Positions 1 through 9,243 of a stretch of 60,967 nucleotides of DNA are shown one piece after another (position 1 is the stretch's first letter; each line of letters starts with the position of its first letter). Under the pieces are notes generated by a model. The model did no database searches. It saw only the letters and a program-made list of their open reading frames with translations, and was not told the DNA's origin. Source of the DNA: an uncultured Desulfovibrio sp. (GTDB taxonomy: Bacteria > Desulfobacterota > Desulfovibrionia > Desulfovibrionales > Desulfovibrionaceae). The position numbers and the translations under genes were made by a program. The stretch lies in the NCBI GenBank assembly GCA_905235595.1, contig CAJOMG010000003.1, positions 1 through 60,967 of the forward strand, written 5' to 3'.

Positions 1-96
1 TTTTCCATGCTGGAAGGCGGCATGCCCATGGAGCAGATTGTCAAGTTCACGGGGCTTTCCGTCGCAGAAATTCAGGCTTTGCGCAAGGTGCAGTAG
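1..96 (+). CDS. C-terminal end of an Rpn-family nuclease/transposase-like protein (partial)
   Basis: An open frame runs in from the left window edge and stops with TAG at 94-96, giving 31 residues. The tail has the pattern LEGG-x-PMEQI followed by TGLSVAEI, which resembles the C-terminus of Rpn/YhgA-like PD-(D/E)XK nuclease proteins. These are often annotated as putative transposases and act on DNA during RecA-independent recombination. The catalytic part lies outside the window, so activity cannot be judged. A second Rpn-like N-terminus begins at the overlapping GTG at 96. Confidence 0.5.
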   Translation, partial: FSMLEGGMPMEQIVKFTGLSVAEIQALRKVQ

Positions 97-197
97 TGCC
101 GCCCCACGACCCAGCATACAAGCAGTTTTTCAGCGATCCGGCCATGGTATCCAGCTTGCTGCGGGTGTACTCACTGACCTGCCCATGCTGTTTTTGA
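96..197 (+). pseudogene. N-terminal fragment of a second Rpn-like nuclease gene
   Basis: A GTG at 96 overlaps the TAG of the preceding frame (TAGTG) and opens a 33-codon frame ending in TGA at 195-197. Its first 23 residues contain HDPAYKQFFSDP and AMVSSLLR, the usual N-terminal pattern of Rpn/YhgA-like proteins. After LLR the similarity ends and the frame stops. Full-length family members are near 300 residues, so this is most simply a remnant of a tandem second copy. The two flanking minus-strand genes are unrelated. Confidence 0.5.
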
Positions 198-217
198 GGT
201 GACGTTGCAGAAAGAAC

Positions 218-499
218 CTACTTGATCCAGGCGCTGAGTGCGGCCACAATCTTGCGGGCCTGTTCCACACTGGAGATATTGAACTTGGACTGCTGACGGT
301 ATTCGCCGCCGCTCTTCTTGTAGCGGCGTATGACAAACATATCCGGACCAAAACTGTCGTTCTCCGGCTTCCACTGCTGGTAGCGGAACAATATGGTCGT
401 CCACGCCCCACGGCTGAGGACGACTTTATCCAACTCCTTGATAATAACCTGGCCGTTTTCTTCAAACTGTACTGTCAAATCATCAATCGTTTCGTTCAC
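218..499 (-). CDS. Hypothetical protein, 93 aa
   Basis: I do not recognise the family with confidence. The frame extends to 532, but the GTG at 499 is preferred because GAGGCGG lies just upstream; the extension before it is cysteine-rich and unconvincing. The protein is acidic at the N-terminus, has a central aromatic stretch (FRYQQWKP), a basic RRYKK patch and a C-terminal amphipathic helix. That layout loosely recalls PC4-like single-strand DNA-binding folds, but this is only a resemblance. It lies 60 bp downstream of another small gene on the same strand, so the two may be cotranscribed. Confidence 0.55.
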   Translation of the reverse strand: MNETIDDLTVQFEENGQVIIKELDKVVLSRGAWTTILFRYQQWKPENDSFGPDMFVIRRYKKSGGEYRQQSKFNISSVEQARKIVAALSAWIK

Positions 500-559
500 A
501 ACCGCCTCACCGTCACGCGCACAAACGCACAACTATTTCTTGTCGGCCAGAAAAAAAGG

Positions 560-790
560 TCAGCTTGCGTAGTCGGCCAGTATGCCTTTAACGGTTTCTG
601 GCAAATCAGTCGTCTTCACCTGCATTTCGGTAACACCAGGGCCATAGTATGATTTTGTCACGCCAACGGAAGCCGAAAGCGCAATCAGATCTTCAGGACG
701 GGTCAAATTACCGGTAGCAACATACTTGCGCCCGAGCATGGAGAGCGTATTTTCAGCGGCTGTCACTGGCTGGACGGAAAGTTCCAACAT
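560..790 (-). CDS. Hypothetical protein, 76 aa
   Basis: A short complete frame starting at ATG 790 with an excellent ribosome-binding site (GGGAGG, gap about 6). The product has no membrane segment, no cysteines and no motif I recognise; it looks like a small soluble alpha/beta protein ending in LADYAS. The strong start signal and its place ahead of the 93-residue gene on the same strand support a real two-gene unit. I cannot assign a function. Confidence 0.55.
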   Translation of the reverse strand: MLELSVQPVTAAENTLSMLGRKYVATGNLTRPEDLIALSASVGVTKSYYGPGVTEMQVKTTDLPETVKGILADYAS

Positions 791-862
791 GGTATACCTC
801 CCGATTTTTGTAAAGAATATCCCTTTTGCCCCAAACCCGCAAGATGCTTCATCAGGGGCGTG

Positions 863-2404
863 TCAATGGGAAAGCAGGGTAAGCGTATAGCGCTCCACTG
901 GAGCAAAATCGTCAGTCAACGGCGGTACGGCAGAAGGCAGATTCCCCTGGTACTGTGTTGCCAGAAGGGCTGCAAGGTCTGGCCTGTTGTCCGGCAACAG
1001 GGAAGAAGCTGCAGCAGGAGTGCCTTCTGCAATCTTCCCGGGCAGACTGTCTTCTTGTCGTGGCAGGGCAAGCACCATCACATTCTGCAGCACATGGGGG
1101 GGCTGTTCCCCGGCGCAGAAAAGCAATACCTGGGCAAAAGAAGTGCGCAGTGCCGCCGTGATGCCCTGAAGCAGACGTCCTTCCGGCCCCTCCACTGCAG
1201 AAATGACGTTCATCATGACGGCACCATCAGGCGTAACGGCCCGACGCAGCGCGGCAGCTGCCTCCACGGTGCCCATCTGAAAAGGCACACCATAATGCGC
1301 ATTGAACACGTCCACCAGGATAAGGTCATAGCGCTCCTGCTGCCGGTTCAGGAAGACTCTGGCATCCTCGTGCAAGATGGTGAGGCGTGGGTCATCCTTG
1401 AGCCCAAACCAGCGGCGTGCAGTGGCGGTCATGGCGGGGTCCAGCTCCACTACTGTCACGCGGGCCTGCTCGGGCTGGCGCAAGGGTGAAGCATGGGACA
1501 ACAGCCACTTAGGCACGGAATACCCGCCACCGCCAAGCATGAGCACGCGCCTGGCCTGCGGGACAAAACAGGTGCCCAGTGCATAGAACTGAGTGTAACG
1601 GAAATAGGGTTTTTCCGGCTCGTCGAGCAACATGCCCGACTGGCAATAGCCGGGATCGGTAGCCAGAAGACGGACAGGCCGTCCGTTCTGTGCAGCATCA
1701 ACGGCATCAAAAACACGTATGCTGTTATAGGGGCTTTCCAGCAAAAAATCAGGACCAGGCTCTCCCTGACCATCGCTGGCGTGCAACATGGCCATGCCCC
1801 CGCAAAGCAGGCACGCCAGGGGCAATATCACCTTGGCAAATCCACTGCCGTGCCACAGGGCGAGCGCCAGCAGGCATGCGGCCACGCCCCACAGGATGGC
1901 CGTGCTTCCCCAAAAGGAAATGAGCACAAACCCTCCGAGGAATGTGCCCAGAATGCTCCCCACAGTAGAAAAGGCATAGAGCCTGCCCACAGTCGCGCCG
2001 GATGAATGCACATTCTCAATGCGCATGCGAATGGCATACGGCGTTATCATGCCGCAACAGAATGCGGGAAACGCCAACACCCCCAGAGCTGCCAGCACTG
2101 CCGCGGTATACAGATTGTTGGTAACGGCTACGGCCCACTGCCCTACTGTCGTATGGTATGCAGCGGTCAGGCCGCTGCCCAGACCGGCGGCAGCTAGAAT
2201 ACAGGCCAGTCTGCGGTGGGATGTTTTGCTGTCTGCAAGCGTTCCGCCCAGCCAAGCACCCGCAGCAAGACATGCCAGCACAACGCCGATAAGGCTGGTC
2301 CACACAATGGCAGACGTGCCCACATGCGGCGCAAGCACACGAGCCCCGACCATTTCCAGGATCATGACCAGAGCGCCACTGATAAAAACAGTCAGTTCAA
2401 GCAT
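863..2404 (-). CDS. Membrane-embedded spermidine synthase-like protein
   Basis: A 513-residue fused protein. Residues 1 to about 230 form six or seven hydrophobic segments, beginning with LELTVFISGALVMILEM as is usual for fused MFS/spermidine-synthase proteins. The C-terminal half is a Rossmann aminopropyl/methyltransferase-type domain, with the nucleotide loop MLGGGGYS near residue 285, the acidic VVELDP near 318 and ILVDVFNAHYG further on. Genuine spermidine synthases lack the membrane part, so polyamine synthesis is uncertain; members of this fused class are mostly uncharacterised. It lies about 60 bp downstream of tadA on the same strand. Confidence 0.8.
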   Translation of the reverse strand: MLELTVFISGALVMILEMVGARVLAPHVGTSAIVWTSLIGVVLACLAAGAWLGGTLADSKTSHRRLACILAAAGLGSGLTAAYHTTVGQWAVAVTNNLYTAAVLAALGVLAFPAFCCGMITPYAIRMRIENVHSSGATVGRLYAFSTVGSILGTFLGGFVLISFWGSTAILWGVAACLLALALWHGSGFAKVILPLACLLCGGMAMLHASDGQGEPGPDFLLESPYNSIRVFDAVDAAQNGRPVRLLATDPGYCQSGMLLDEPEKPYFRYTQFYALGTCFVPQARRVLMLGGGGYSVPKWLLSHASPLRQPEQARVTVVELDPAMTATARRWFGLKDDPRLTILHEDARVFLNRQQERYDLILVDVFNAHYGVPFQMGTVEAAAALRRAVTPDGAVMMNVISAVEGPEGRLLQGITAALRTSFAQVLLFCAGEQPPHVLQNVMVLALPRQEDSLPGKIAEGTPAAASSLLPDNRPDLAALLATQYQGNLPSAVPPLTDDFAPVERYTLTLLSH

Positions 2405-2464
2405 ATCTCACAGACACTACGTCAGGTTTGCCCTGTACACTGCAGCCCGGAACTCTGACAATAG

Positions 2465-2977
2465 TTATGTGCCACTCCGACGGGCTGCAAAAAATTTCTG
2501 CAGTGCCATGGCACATTGCCGGGAGCGTATGCCCCCCATATGCCAGACAGTATGCTGGGCAGACTGGGCATCAAAATATTCGGCCCGGGAAATTACAGCT
2601 CCGGCCAGGGGGTCTGCCGCACCATACACAACACCTGACAGCCTGGCATGAATGATCGCGGCAGCGCACATGGCACAGGGTTCCAGCGTGACCACCAGAA
2701 TACAGCCATGAAGACGATAGTTGCCAAGCACCGAGCCACCTGTGCGTAAGGCCAGCAGTTCCGCATGAGCCGTGGGGTCATTATTGTGCAGGCAGGCATT
2801 GGCAGATTGAGCAAGAATAGTGCCATCCGCTGCTACAAGCACTGCTCCCACGGGCACTTCCCCCATGGCACTGGCTCTGTGCGCCTGGGCAAGAGCCATG
2901 TCCATAAGTGCTTCCCAGCTGTGGCCGGGTGGTGCCTGGGTGTGCGGGCCAGCCGGAACGAATGCCCGTATCAGCAT
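2465..2977 (-). CDS. tadA: tRNA-specific adenosine deaminase TadA
   Basis: It deaminates A34 to inosine in tRNA-Arg(ACG) in the cytoplasm, using one zinc ion. The deaminase motif is complete: THAEL near residue 68 supplies the zinc histidine and the proton-shuttling glutamate, and LEPCAMC near residue 100 supplies the two zinc cysteines. The frame is open further upstream to 3139, but that part overlaps the LOG gene. The ATG at 2977, 20 bp after the LOG stop, gives 170 residues, normal for TadA. The ribosome-binding site is weak, so ATG codons about 24 residues further in remain possible starts. Confidence 0.85.
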   Translation of the reverse strand: MLIRAFVPAGPHTQAPPGHSWEALMDMALAQAHRASAMGEVPVGAVLVAADGTILAQSANACLHNNDPTAHAELLALRTGGSVLGNYRLHGCILVVTLEPCAMCAAAIIHARLSGVVYGAADPLAGAVISRAEYFDAQSAQHTVWHMGGIRSRQCAMALQKFFAARRSGT

Positions 2978-2997
2978 GGCCACAGCAGACGGTGCGT

Positions 2998-3666
2998 CTA
3001 CAGAATCACGAGCTTGCACAAATGGGCGACCACATCTTCGGGGGTATCCAATACGGTGATGAATCTGTCCAGCTCGGCTTCCTTGATAAAACCACGCATA
3101 ACCATGGTCTTGCGTAACCATTCCACAAGACCACCCCAAAAACTCGAATCGTACAGCACTATGGGGAAGGGACGCATGCGCCCGGTCTGGGCCAGGACAA
3201 AGGCTTCGGAAAACTCATCAATAGTCCCCATACCGCCAGGCATTACCACATAGGCCATGGCATATTTTACAAACATGAATTTGCGAACAAAAAAATAGCG
3301 GAAATTGCAGCGCGTTTTTACATATTGATTGCAGCCCTGCTCGAACGGCAGATGAATATGCAGACCTACAGATTCACCGCCGGCCTCTGTGGCTCCCTTG
3401 TTGGCAGCCTCCATGATGCCTGGCCCGCCGCCGGTAATGACGCCATACCCTGCCTTCACCAGCAACCGTGCAATACTTTCGGCATCCTTGTATTCCTGCG
3501 TATCTGCTGTGCAGCGGGCAGAACCAAAGAGAGAGATGCAATTTACCTTGAGTGCATTGAGCGTATCAAGTGCGCCGACTATCTCGGCCATGATGCGCAA
3601 GGTACGCCAGGATTCAGTCGTTATAAAGGACAGGTCATCAATGATATTTTGTCGTATTTCAGGCAT
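2998..3666 (-). CDS. LOG-family protein (nucleoside 5'-monophosphate phosphoribohydrolase type)
   Basis: A 222-residue Rossmann-fold protein of the TIGR00730/LOG family, which splits the N-glycosidic bond of cytokinin-type or ordinary nucleoside monophosphates. The family signature is present: GGGPGIMEAANKGA near residue 79 and PGGMGTIDE near residue 143, holding the glutamate and the phosphate-binding loop. AAGGAG stands just before ATG 3666. tadA follows by 20 bp. The true substrate in bacteria of this type is not known to me; the older label lysine decarboxylase for this family is wrong. Confidence 0.85.
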   Translation of the reverse strand: MPEIRQNIIDDLSFITTESWRTLRIMAEIVGALDTLNALKVNCISLFGSARCTADTQEYKDAESIARLLVKAGYGVITGGGPGIMEAANKGATEAGGESVGLHIHLPFEQGCNQYVKTRCNFRYFFVRKFMFVKYAMAYVVMPGGMGTIDEFSEAFVLAQTGRMRPFPIVLYDSSFWGGLVEWLRKTMVMRGFIKEAELDRFITVLDTPEDVVAHLCKLVIL

Positions 3667-3702
3667 GGGAACTCCTTCGGAGGTACTGTCTGCTGCTGCA
3701 GG

Positions 3703-4368
3703 CTACTTGAAAAGCTCTCTCTCTTGTATCTTGCTGTTGATACGATCTTCCACTGCAATACCCTTGGGGGGCGTAAAGGTGAAATCCTTGGCTTTCAGCG
3801 CGGCGTCAGGTTCAAAACGGGTGAAACGCACATCGTTGGTGTTGCCGTAAAAATCTGTAATGGATGCCCGACGGATATAGCCGGTAGACGGCTCAACCAA
3901 GAGTGAGGCTTCAACCATTTGCGGTGCCGGCTCCCTGGGATAGAGGCGCAGCTTGACAAGCTTGCCCTCCCTGCCTTCATCCTTGACATCAAAATCCTTG
4001 CTCAGCGAAGCCTGCCCTGTCACAACCTGAATAATACTGCGTGAATCCTGCACAAGCTCGAGGGGATACCGGTAGGCCAGCTCTTCATCGGGAAGGTAAT
4101 CCCAGATTTCCCGGGCCGTCACTACAAGCGTTTCCTCATGAGGCTTGGCTGTCTGCCAGCGGATGAGCAAGGGCTTCTTGAACAGGAGCGTGCCCTGCCG
4201 GACTTCCTTTGTGCCACTTTCCTTATGGGTCAATACCTGCTCAAAGCTCGCGGAAAAGGACTGCAGCACATCATAGCGGGCCTGAATAAGAGGTGCCATA
4301 TCCGCAGCACACACCGGCATGGAACAAAACAATACAACAAGCAGAACAACTGGCATCCTGTAGACCAT
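3703..4368 (-). CDS. lolA: Outer-membrane lipoprotein carrier protein LolA
   Basis: A 221-residue periplasmic chaperone that takes lipoproteins from the LolCDE complex and carries them to the outer membrane. There is a clear signal peptide (hydrophobic segment about residues 5-20, then CAADM) and the typical LolA features: early FSASFEQVLTHKES, a KPLLIRWQ strand and late conserved D/F-rich strands. The start at 4368 is backed by GGAGG. It sits directly after ftsK on the same strand. A second, divergent LolA-like protein lies in the aryl polyene cluster at 27573-28283 and should not be confused with this housekeeping copy. Confidence 0.88.
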   Translation of the reverse strand: MVYRMPVVLLVVLFCSMPVCAADMAPLIQARYDVLQSFSASFEQVLTHKESGTKEVRQGTLLFKKPLLIRWQTAKPHEETLVVTAREIWDYLPDEELAYRYPLELVQDSRSIIQVVTGQASLSKDFDVKDEGREGKLVKLRLYPREPAPQMVEASLLVEPSTGYIRRASITDFYGNTNDVRFTRFEPDAALKAKDFTFTPPKGIAVEDRINSKIQERELFK

Positions 4369-4428
4369 ACACCCTCCACTTCATGCACAGCCCAATTATG
4401 GTGCAACAACCACCCCATGCACCGGGAA

Positions 4429-6879
4429 TCAACGAACAACAACCCGGGGCTTGCTGCCGTCAGCCGGGCCGATAAAGCCATCTTTTTCCAGCTGCTCCAC
4501 AAGTCGGGCAGCCCTGTTAAAACCAATCTTGAAACGCCGCTGTACCAAAGAGATGGAAACACGCCCCTGATCATTGGCAAAGGCCTGCACCTCGGAATAC
4601 AGGGGATCCTGAGCCATGTCACCGCCGCCAATTGAGGCAGCACCCGTTGCCGTTTCCAGGCCCCACTGTGCAAAATCCACCTTGTAGGAGGGCGTCATGT
4701 GCCTCTTCCAGTGGGCAACAACCGCCTGAACTTCTGCATCGCTGAGAAACGGGCCGTGCAAACGCTGCAACTGTCCGCCACTGGGCTTGTACAGCATATC
4801 GCCCCGACCGAGCAAATGTTCAGCACCAACCTGATCCAGAATGGTGCGAGAATCATGCTTGGAAGTGACCTGAAAAGAAATGCGGCACGGAAAGTTGGCT
4901 TTAATGAGCCCTGTCACCACGTCCACACTTGGGCGCTGCGTCGCAAGTATCATATGGATGCCGGCCGCACGTGCCAGCTGGGCCAGGCGTACGATGCTGG
5001 TTTCCACCTCACGCGAGGCCGTCATCATCAAATCGGCAAGCTCGTCAATAACAATCACAAGATACGGCAAGGGCTCAAGGTCTGCCAGTTCGGGGGGCAA
5101 CTCATTCTTAAAGGCAGACAGTTTGTGATTAAAGTCAGCCACATTGCGCACACTCAAGCGGGCCATGGCCTCATAGCGCTTGTCCATCTCATGCACGGCC
5201 CAGTCGAGCGCGTTTTTGGCTTCCTGCATCTCTGTCACCACAGGATGCACCAAATGCGGCTCATCGGCATACACTGCCATTTCTATGCGCTTGGGATCCA
5301 CCAGTAACAGCTGCATGTCACTGGGCTGGGTGCGGTACAGCAAGCTCACGAGAATGCCATTCAGGCATACGCTTTTGCCGGCACCCGTTGCGCCTGCGAC
5401 CAGAAGATGTGGCATGCGCGTCAGATCGGCCATGAAGGGCCTGCCCGCAATATCCTTGCCCAAAATCATGGTCAGCGGGCCGCAGCCTTCACGGAAGGCT
5501 TTTGATGCAGCCAGTTCACGAAAATTGACTGTTTCCCGGTTTTCATTGGGGATTTCTATGCCCACGGTATCCGTACCGGGAATGGGAGTCTGAATGCGCA
5601 CCGCAACGGCCTTGAGTGCCAGGGCGAGGTCATCGCTTAAATTGGCTATGCGGCTCACCTTTATGCCAGGAGCAGGGCGTACCTCAAACATGGTGACCAC
5701 AGGCCCTGGGGTTATGTGTACCAGTTCGCCCTCGATGTCGAAGTTATGCAGGCACGCCATCAAAGCGCGCCCCTTGGCCTCAAAGTCCCCCTTATGCGCA
5801 CTTGTTCCCTGCTGCTGCGGCGGTGAGAGCAATTCCAGGCTGGGAAGCGGGATTGGGGCTTTTCGGTGGAAAAGGCTCACAGATTTTGCTCCACCCTGTC
5901 CTGCAGTTGTTGTGCCAGTGGGGGCAGCAGGTACCTGCTGGGCCGCAGCTGCATTCGATGGCTGTTGCGTGACTGGCATTGCAGCTTTTGCTGATATGAC
6001 AGGGCCTGCATTGTCTTCTTCAGCAGGCAAGGGTTCAGGTGCTGCCTCAAGCGGAGAAATGGGCTGACCGTCAAAATCTTCCGCTACGGCAAAGAAATCA
6101 TCAGTATCACTCTCCTCCCTGAGGTCACGCTCCGCTGGTTGTGACGTATGGGTCTGTGTGCCCGGTGTATCCACCCCGTCCATATGAATATCTGGCAATG
6201 GCTCCCTGGCAGAACGCATGGCACCGATGCGCTCTTTCCAGCGCGCAAGCAACATCATCAGTTGCGAAAGCAGCTTGTGCAACCCTTGCGGGAGTTTCCA
6301 GGAACGCGCGTCATCAGCAGCATCGGTGGCAGAGCCATCTGCCTGGTGCCTTGCCGCAAATATGCTGCGCACACCAAGACGGGCGTGTACCCAGACACCC
6401 AAAGTACGGAGCAGGCCAAACCAGGAAAAGTTCCAGACCAGCTGTATGCCCACAAGGCCGACAAAAATCCAGACAAGGGTGGAACCGCCGGGGCTGAGAT
6501 ATTTTTGCGCGTTGCCATGCAGGGCATTGCCAACCATGCCTCCACCCCACAAATCCCCCAATGTCAGATCAAAGGCGGACGAGAGCACTAGCATGCAGAT
6601 GGTCAGCAGGAAAAAACCAATCCACCGCGTCCAATGAAGACTGCAGGAGGGAAAAACATAGGCAGCCCCAAGTGCTGCAAAAATCAACGGGCAGAGATAC
6701 GCTGTAACCCCAAGAACATCATTGAGAAAACCAGCAGTATATGCGCCAAACAACCCCGCCTTGTTATGCACGGCTACAGTCCCGCTGACCACATGGTTGA
6801 GGCTGGGGTCCTCAACGCTGAAGGTGAGCAGGCTGAGCAATAACAACAAGGCCCAGAAAAGCAGAAAAAGGCCGAACAA
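4429..6879 (-). CDS. ftsK: DNA translocase FtsK
   Basis: A septum-bound motor that clears chromosome dimers and helps segregate terminus DNA. Four hydrophobic segments occupy about residues 1-180, followed by a P/Q/A-rich linker of about 170 residues, the RecA-like motor with Walker A GATGAGKS near residue 500 and LLLVDPKR beyond it, and a winged-helix gamma domain over the last 65 residues. The listed start is a TTG without a ribosome-binding site. In-frame codons upstream (RFGREL) look like family sequence, and GGAGGG lies at about 6911-6916, so the real start is probably 20-40 bases further out at a non-ATG codon. It is shorter than E. coli FtsK because of the short linker. Confidence 0.9.
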   Translation of the reverse strand: MFGLFLLFWALLLLLSLLTFSVEDPSLNHVVSGTVAVHNKAGLFGAYTAGFLNDVLGVTAYLCPLIFAALGAAYVFPSCSLHWTRWIGFFLLTICMLVLSSAFDLTLGDLWGGGMVGNALHGNAQKYLSPGGSTLVWIFVGLVGIQLVWNFSWFGLLRTLGVWVHARLGVRSIFAARHQADGSATDAADDARSWKLPQGLHKLLSQLMMLLARWKERIGAMRSAREPLPDIHMDGVDTPGTQTHTSQPAERDLREESDTDDFFAVAEDFDGQPISPLEAAPEPLPAEEDNAGPVISAKAAMPVTQQPSNAAAAQQVPAAPTGTTTAGQGGAKSVSLFHRKAPIPLPSLELLSPPQQQGTSAHKGDFEAKGRALMACLHNFDIEGELVHITPGPVVTMFEVRPAPGIKVSRIANLSDDLALALKAVAVRIQTPIPGTDTVGIEIPNENRETVNFRELAASKAFREGCGPLTMILGKDIAGRPFMADLTRMPHLLVAGATGAGKSVCLNGILVSLLYRTQPSDMQLLLVDPKRIEMAVYADEPHLVHPVVTEMQEAKNALDWAVHEMDKRYEAMARLSVRNVADFNHKLSAFKNELPPELADLEPLPYLVIVIDELADLMMTASREVETSIVRLAQLARAAGIHMILATQRPSVDVVTGLIKANFPCRISFQVTSKHDSRTILDQVGAEHLLGRGDMLYKPSGGQLQRLHGPFLSDAEVQAVVAHWKRHMTPSYKVDFAQWGLETATGAASIGGGDMAQDPLYSEVQAFANDQGRVSISLVQRRFKIGFNRAARLVEQLEKDGFIGPADGSKPRVVVR

Positions 6880-6927
6880 CTCGCGACCGAACCTAGGGGT
6901 GTCCGTAGCTCTACCCTCCAGCAGGAA

Positions 6928-7485
6928 CTATTCGCGCCCCAGATATTCCTTGGTACGCGTATCTACCTTGATACGGTCACCCTGGTTGACAAAAATGGGA
7001 ACCTGAACAGTGATGCCGGTTTCCAGCTTGGCGGCCTTGGTCACATTGCTCACGGTGTCGCCCTTGGCACCGGGCTCTGTCTCCACAACTTCCAGCACAA
7101 GGCTCAGCGGGATGTCTATGTCCAACGGATTGCCCTTGTACAGGAGAACACGGCATTCCTGGCCGTCCTTGAGAAAACCCTCTTTCCCACCGGTGGCAGT
7201 GGCGGGCATTTGCATCTGCTCATAGGAGGTCATATCCATAAAAATAAGGTCGTCATCCTGGCGGTAAAGGTACTGCATGTCACGTGTTTCAAGGTCGGGT
7301 TTGCCTACCTTGTCACCAGAACGGAATGTGATGTCCTGCATCCTGCCCGTGAGTATGTTGCGCAATTTGGTGCGGACCATTGCCCCACCCTTACCAGGCT
7401 TAAAGTGCTGAAAATCAACTATTTCGTAGGGCGTTCCCTCTACTTCAATTTTCAGCCCCTTGCGAAAATCTGTGGTAGAATACAT
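6928..7485 (-). CDS. efp: Translation elongation factor P
   Basis: EF-P enters the ribosomal E site and relieves stalling at polyproline stretches. The 185-residue protein has the KOW-like N-terminal domain, two OB domains and the conserved C-terminal pattern of the family. The loop at the tip of domain I reads KPGKGG, with Lys32 at the position that is modified in lysine-type EF-Ps; no modifying enzyme is visible in the window. AGGAGG lies upstream of two adjacent ATGs, and the second (7485) has the better spacing. Its TAG stop is in the same frame as ftsK, which starts within the next 50 bases. Confidence 0.92.
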   Translation of the reverse strand: MYSTTDFRKGLKIEVEGTPYEIVDFQHFKPGKGGAMVRTKLRNILTGRMQDITFRSGDKVGKPDLETRDMQYLYRQDDDLIFMDMTSYEQMQMPATATGGKEGFLKDGQECRVLLYKGNPLDIDIPLSLVLEVVETEPGAKGDTVSNVTKAAKLETGITVQVPIFVNQGDRIKVDTRTKEYLGRE

Positions 7486-7659
7486 CATTTCCTCCTGCAT
7501 TACACTGCATATGCTTGAACAACCTGCATTTGCCAAATTCGACGAGTACGGCTAGGCTGGACAGGAATATATACGCTGGATTACATGCCGAAATATTTTA
7601 TTTCTTCAAAAAATCTCTTGTTGTCAAGCCATAAAGTTCATGTAAAACATGAGGTTTTT

Positions 7660-8253
7660 ATGCCCGCAACACTATTTCTTGAAGCCACCGTGTACACAGC
7701 CAAACAGCTTACTGCCAGGACTGAAACCCAGATTGCCTTTGCCGGGCGATCCAATGTGGGCAAATCCTCATTGATCAATGCTCTGGCAGGCCAAAAAAAG
7801 CTGGCAAAAGTAAGCTCCACTCCCGGCAAGACACGCTCCATCAACTTTTTTCGCGTGGAACCGTTTGGCTTTTATCTTGTGGATCTGCCAGGCTATGGCT
7901 ATGCGCGCGCAAGCCATGGGGAGCGTGAAAAATGGGCTTCTCTGCTGGAGCACTATCTGACAACTGCAACGAGTCTCAAGGCCCTTGCCTTGCTTCTGGA
8001 CAGCCGGCTCCCTCCCCAGCGGCTTGATAAGGACCTCGCCGCCTTTGCCCATGCGCGCGGCATCCCACTTCTTCCCATATGCACCAAGGCAGATAAGTGC
8101 CCTCAACGTGAGCGGGCTGCCCGACAACATGAATGGCAGGACATACTCGGCATACGCCCTGTCCTTACCTCGTCCAATACTCGTCTGGGAATAGACGCCT
8201 GCTGGGAAATCCTGCTTAAGACAGCATCAACGCCTCTTGTCACCACCAGCTAA
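7660..8253 (+). CDS. engB: Ribosome biogenesis GTPase YsxC/EngB
   Basis: A 197-residue small GTPase needed for large-subunit assembly. The G motifs are in order: GRSNVGKS at residues 29-36, STPGKT around 55, DLPGYG around 75 and TKAD in the C-terminal half. The frame opens at 7585, but the first 25 residues have no family look, and GAGG stands 6 bases before ATG 7660. It is divergent from efp. Its 3' end overlaps the convergent glycosyltransferase-like gene by 27 bases, so no terminator fits between them. Confidence 0.9.
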   Translation: MPATLFLEATVYTAKQLTARTETQIAFAGRSNVGKSSLINALAGQKKLAKVSSTPGKTRSINFFRVEPFGFYLVDLPGYGYARASHGEREKWASLLEHYLTTATSLKALALLLDSRLPPQRLDKDLAAFAHARGIPLLPICTKADKCPQRERAARQHEWQDILGIRPVLTSSNTRLGIDACWEILLKTASTPLVTTS

Positions 8254-9243
8254 GCCCAGAGATGACTGACCAGTCATCTCCTGCAGCCAGGCACAGTACT
8301 TCGGATACCTGACCTTGAGAATGTGCAGGGCATGTTCTTCAGCCATAAGGTAACGACGGGCTGTAACCTTGCCCGTGCCGACCCAGTGCTTAAGATGGCG
8401 GGTCAAATCCACATGTCGGGCATACAGGCCATGTGCATGCATGCCCCGGAACCATTCCACACCGATATCCAGACAAATGGGACCGCACTGTCGGTAGGCC
8501 CCGGGGGGTAGCACGGCCCCCCTGGGAATGCAATGGGGACGAGCCCGTTCCAGATCAAGAAGACACGCCCACTCATTGATGCGACATTCTGGCAAGGGCC
8601 ATGGCTGCAGATCAAAGATACCGGCAAAACCCTGATCGTACGGACGGGCAAAGATATTTCTGTTATGTGCTTCCCTGTACAGCCGACACAACTGCTCGTA
8701 GTCTGGACGAAAATCCTGGTAGGTTTCTGGCATGCATGGCCTGCTGCCCATAACCTCGCCTGCAAGTTCCGGGTGATGTGCCGGGCAGTTCCAGCATTGC
8801 CCCAGATGGCCGACAGCCACAGCATCCCCCATGGCATCTAGCAGCAAACCAAGTACATCATTGAACACAAAAATATCATTGTGCATCAAAAACAGCCTGG
8901 AACATGTGCTGTGTTCAAACGCATACTGGTAGCGTATGCCAAACCGATAGGAGGCATCATCCAGAAGTGACGTATCCACTGCCTTGAGATCAAGCCAGTG
9001 CTCTGGCTGGAATACGCGGCAACGGTCTCCCAGTTGTAAGCGTAAGTACCGGGCAAGCAGATAAGGGCTGACAGTATCGTACTGCGAACCATATGGCTCG
9101 TATTGCAGCCATACCATATTCACATGCTGTCCGCTGTATTGCAGCAGAGAAAGCAACGCCAGCGAGGTTTGGAACGGTTTGGCGAATATATTTACTGCCA
9201 CATCAACGCGTTCAGCCATGTTCTGCCCTACCGGGGCTGACAT
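8227..9243 (-). CDS. Putative glycosyltransferase-like protein
   Basis: A 338-residue soluble protein without a signal peptide. The N-terminal part ([22 protein letters not shown]) looks like the first strand and helix of a GT-A fold. [12 protein letters not shown] near residue 120 resembles a metal/nucleotide-sugar DxD-type site with HND in place of DxD. I do not recognise a named family. Its ATG overlaps the stop of the sensor gene (TAATG), so it is translationally coupled to the LapG/HD-GYP unit. That suggests a role in a surface glycan or adhesin, but this is inference. The 3' end overlaps engB. Confidence 0.5.
   Translation of the reverse strand: MSAPVGQNMAERVDVAVNIFAKPFQTSLALLSLLQYSGQHVNMVWLQYEPYGSQYDTVSPYLLARYLRLQLGDRCRVFQPEHWLDLKAVDTSLLDDASYRFGIRYQYAFEHSTCSRLFLMHNDIFVFNDVLGLLLDAMGDAVAVGHLGQCWNCPAHHPELAGEVMGSRPCMPETYQDFRPDYEQLCRLYREAHNRNIFARPYDQGFAGIFDLQPWPLPECRINEWACLLDLERARPHCIPRGAVLPPGAYRQCGPICLDIGVEWFRGMHAHGLYARHVDLTRHLKHWVGTGKVTARRYLMAEEHALHILKVRYPKYCAWLQEMTGQSSLGLAGGDKRR

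Noticed and set aside
7621..7648. TTGTCA/TAAAAC promoter for engB
   Set aside because: A transcript from it would start almost at the ATG and lose the ribosome-binding site.
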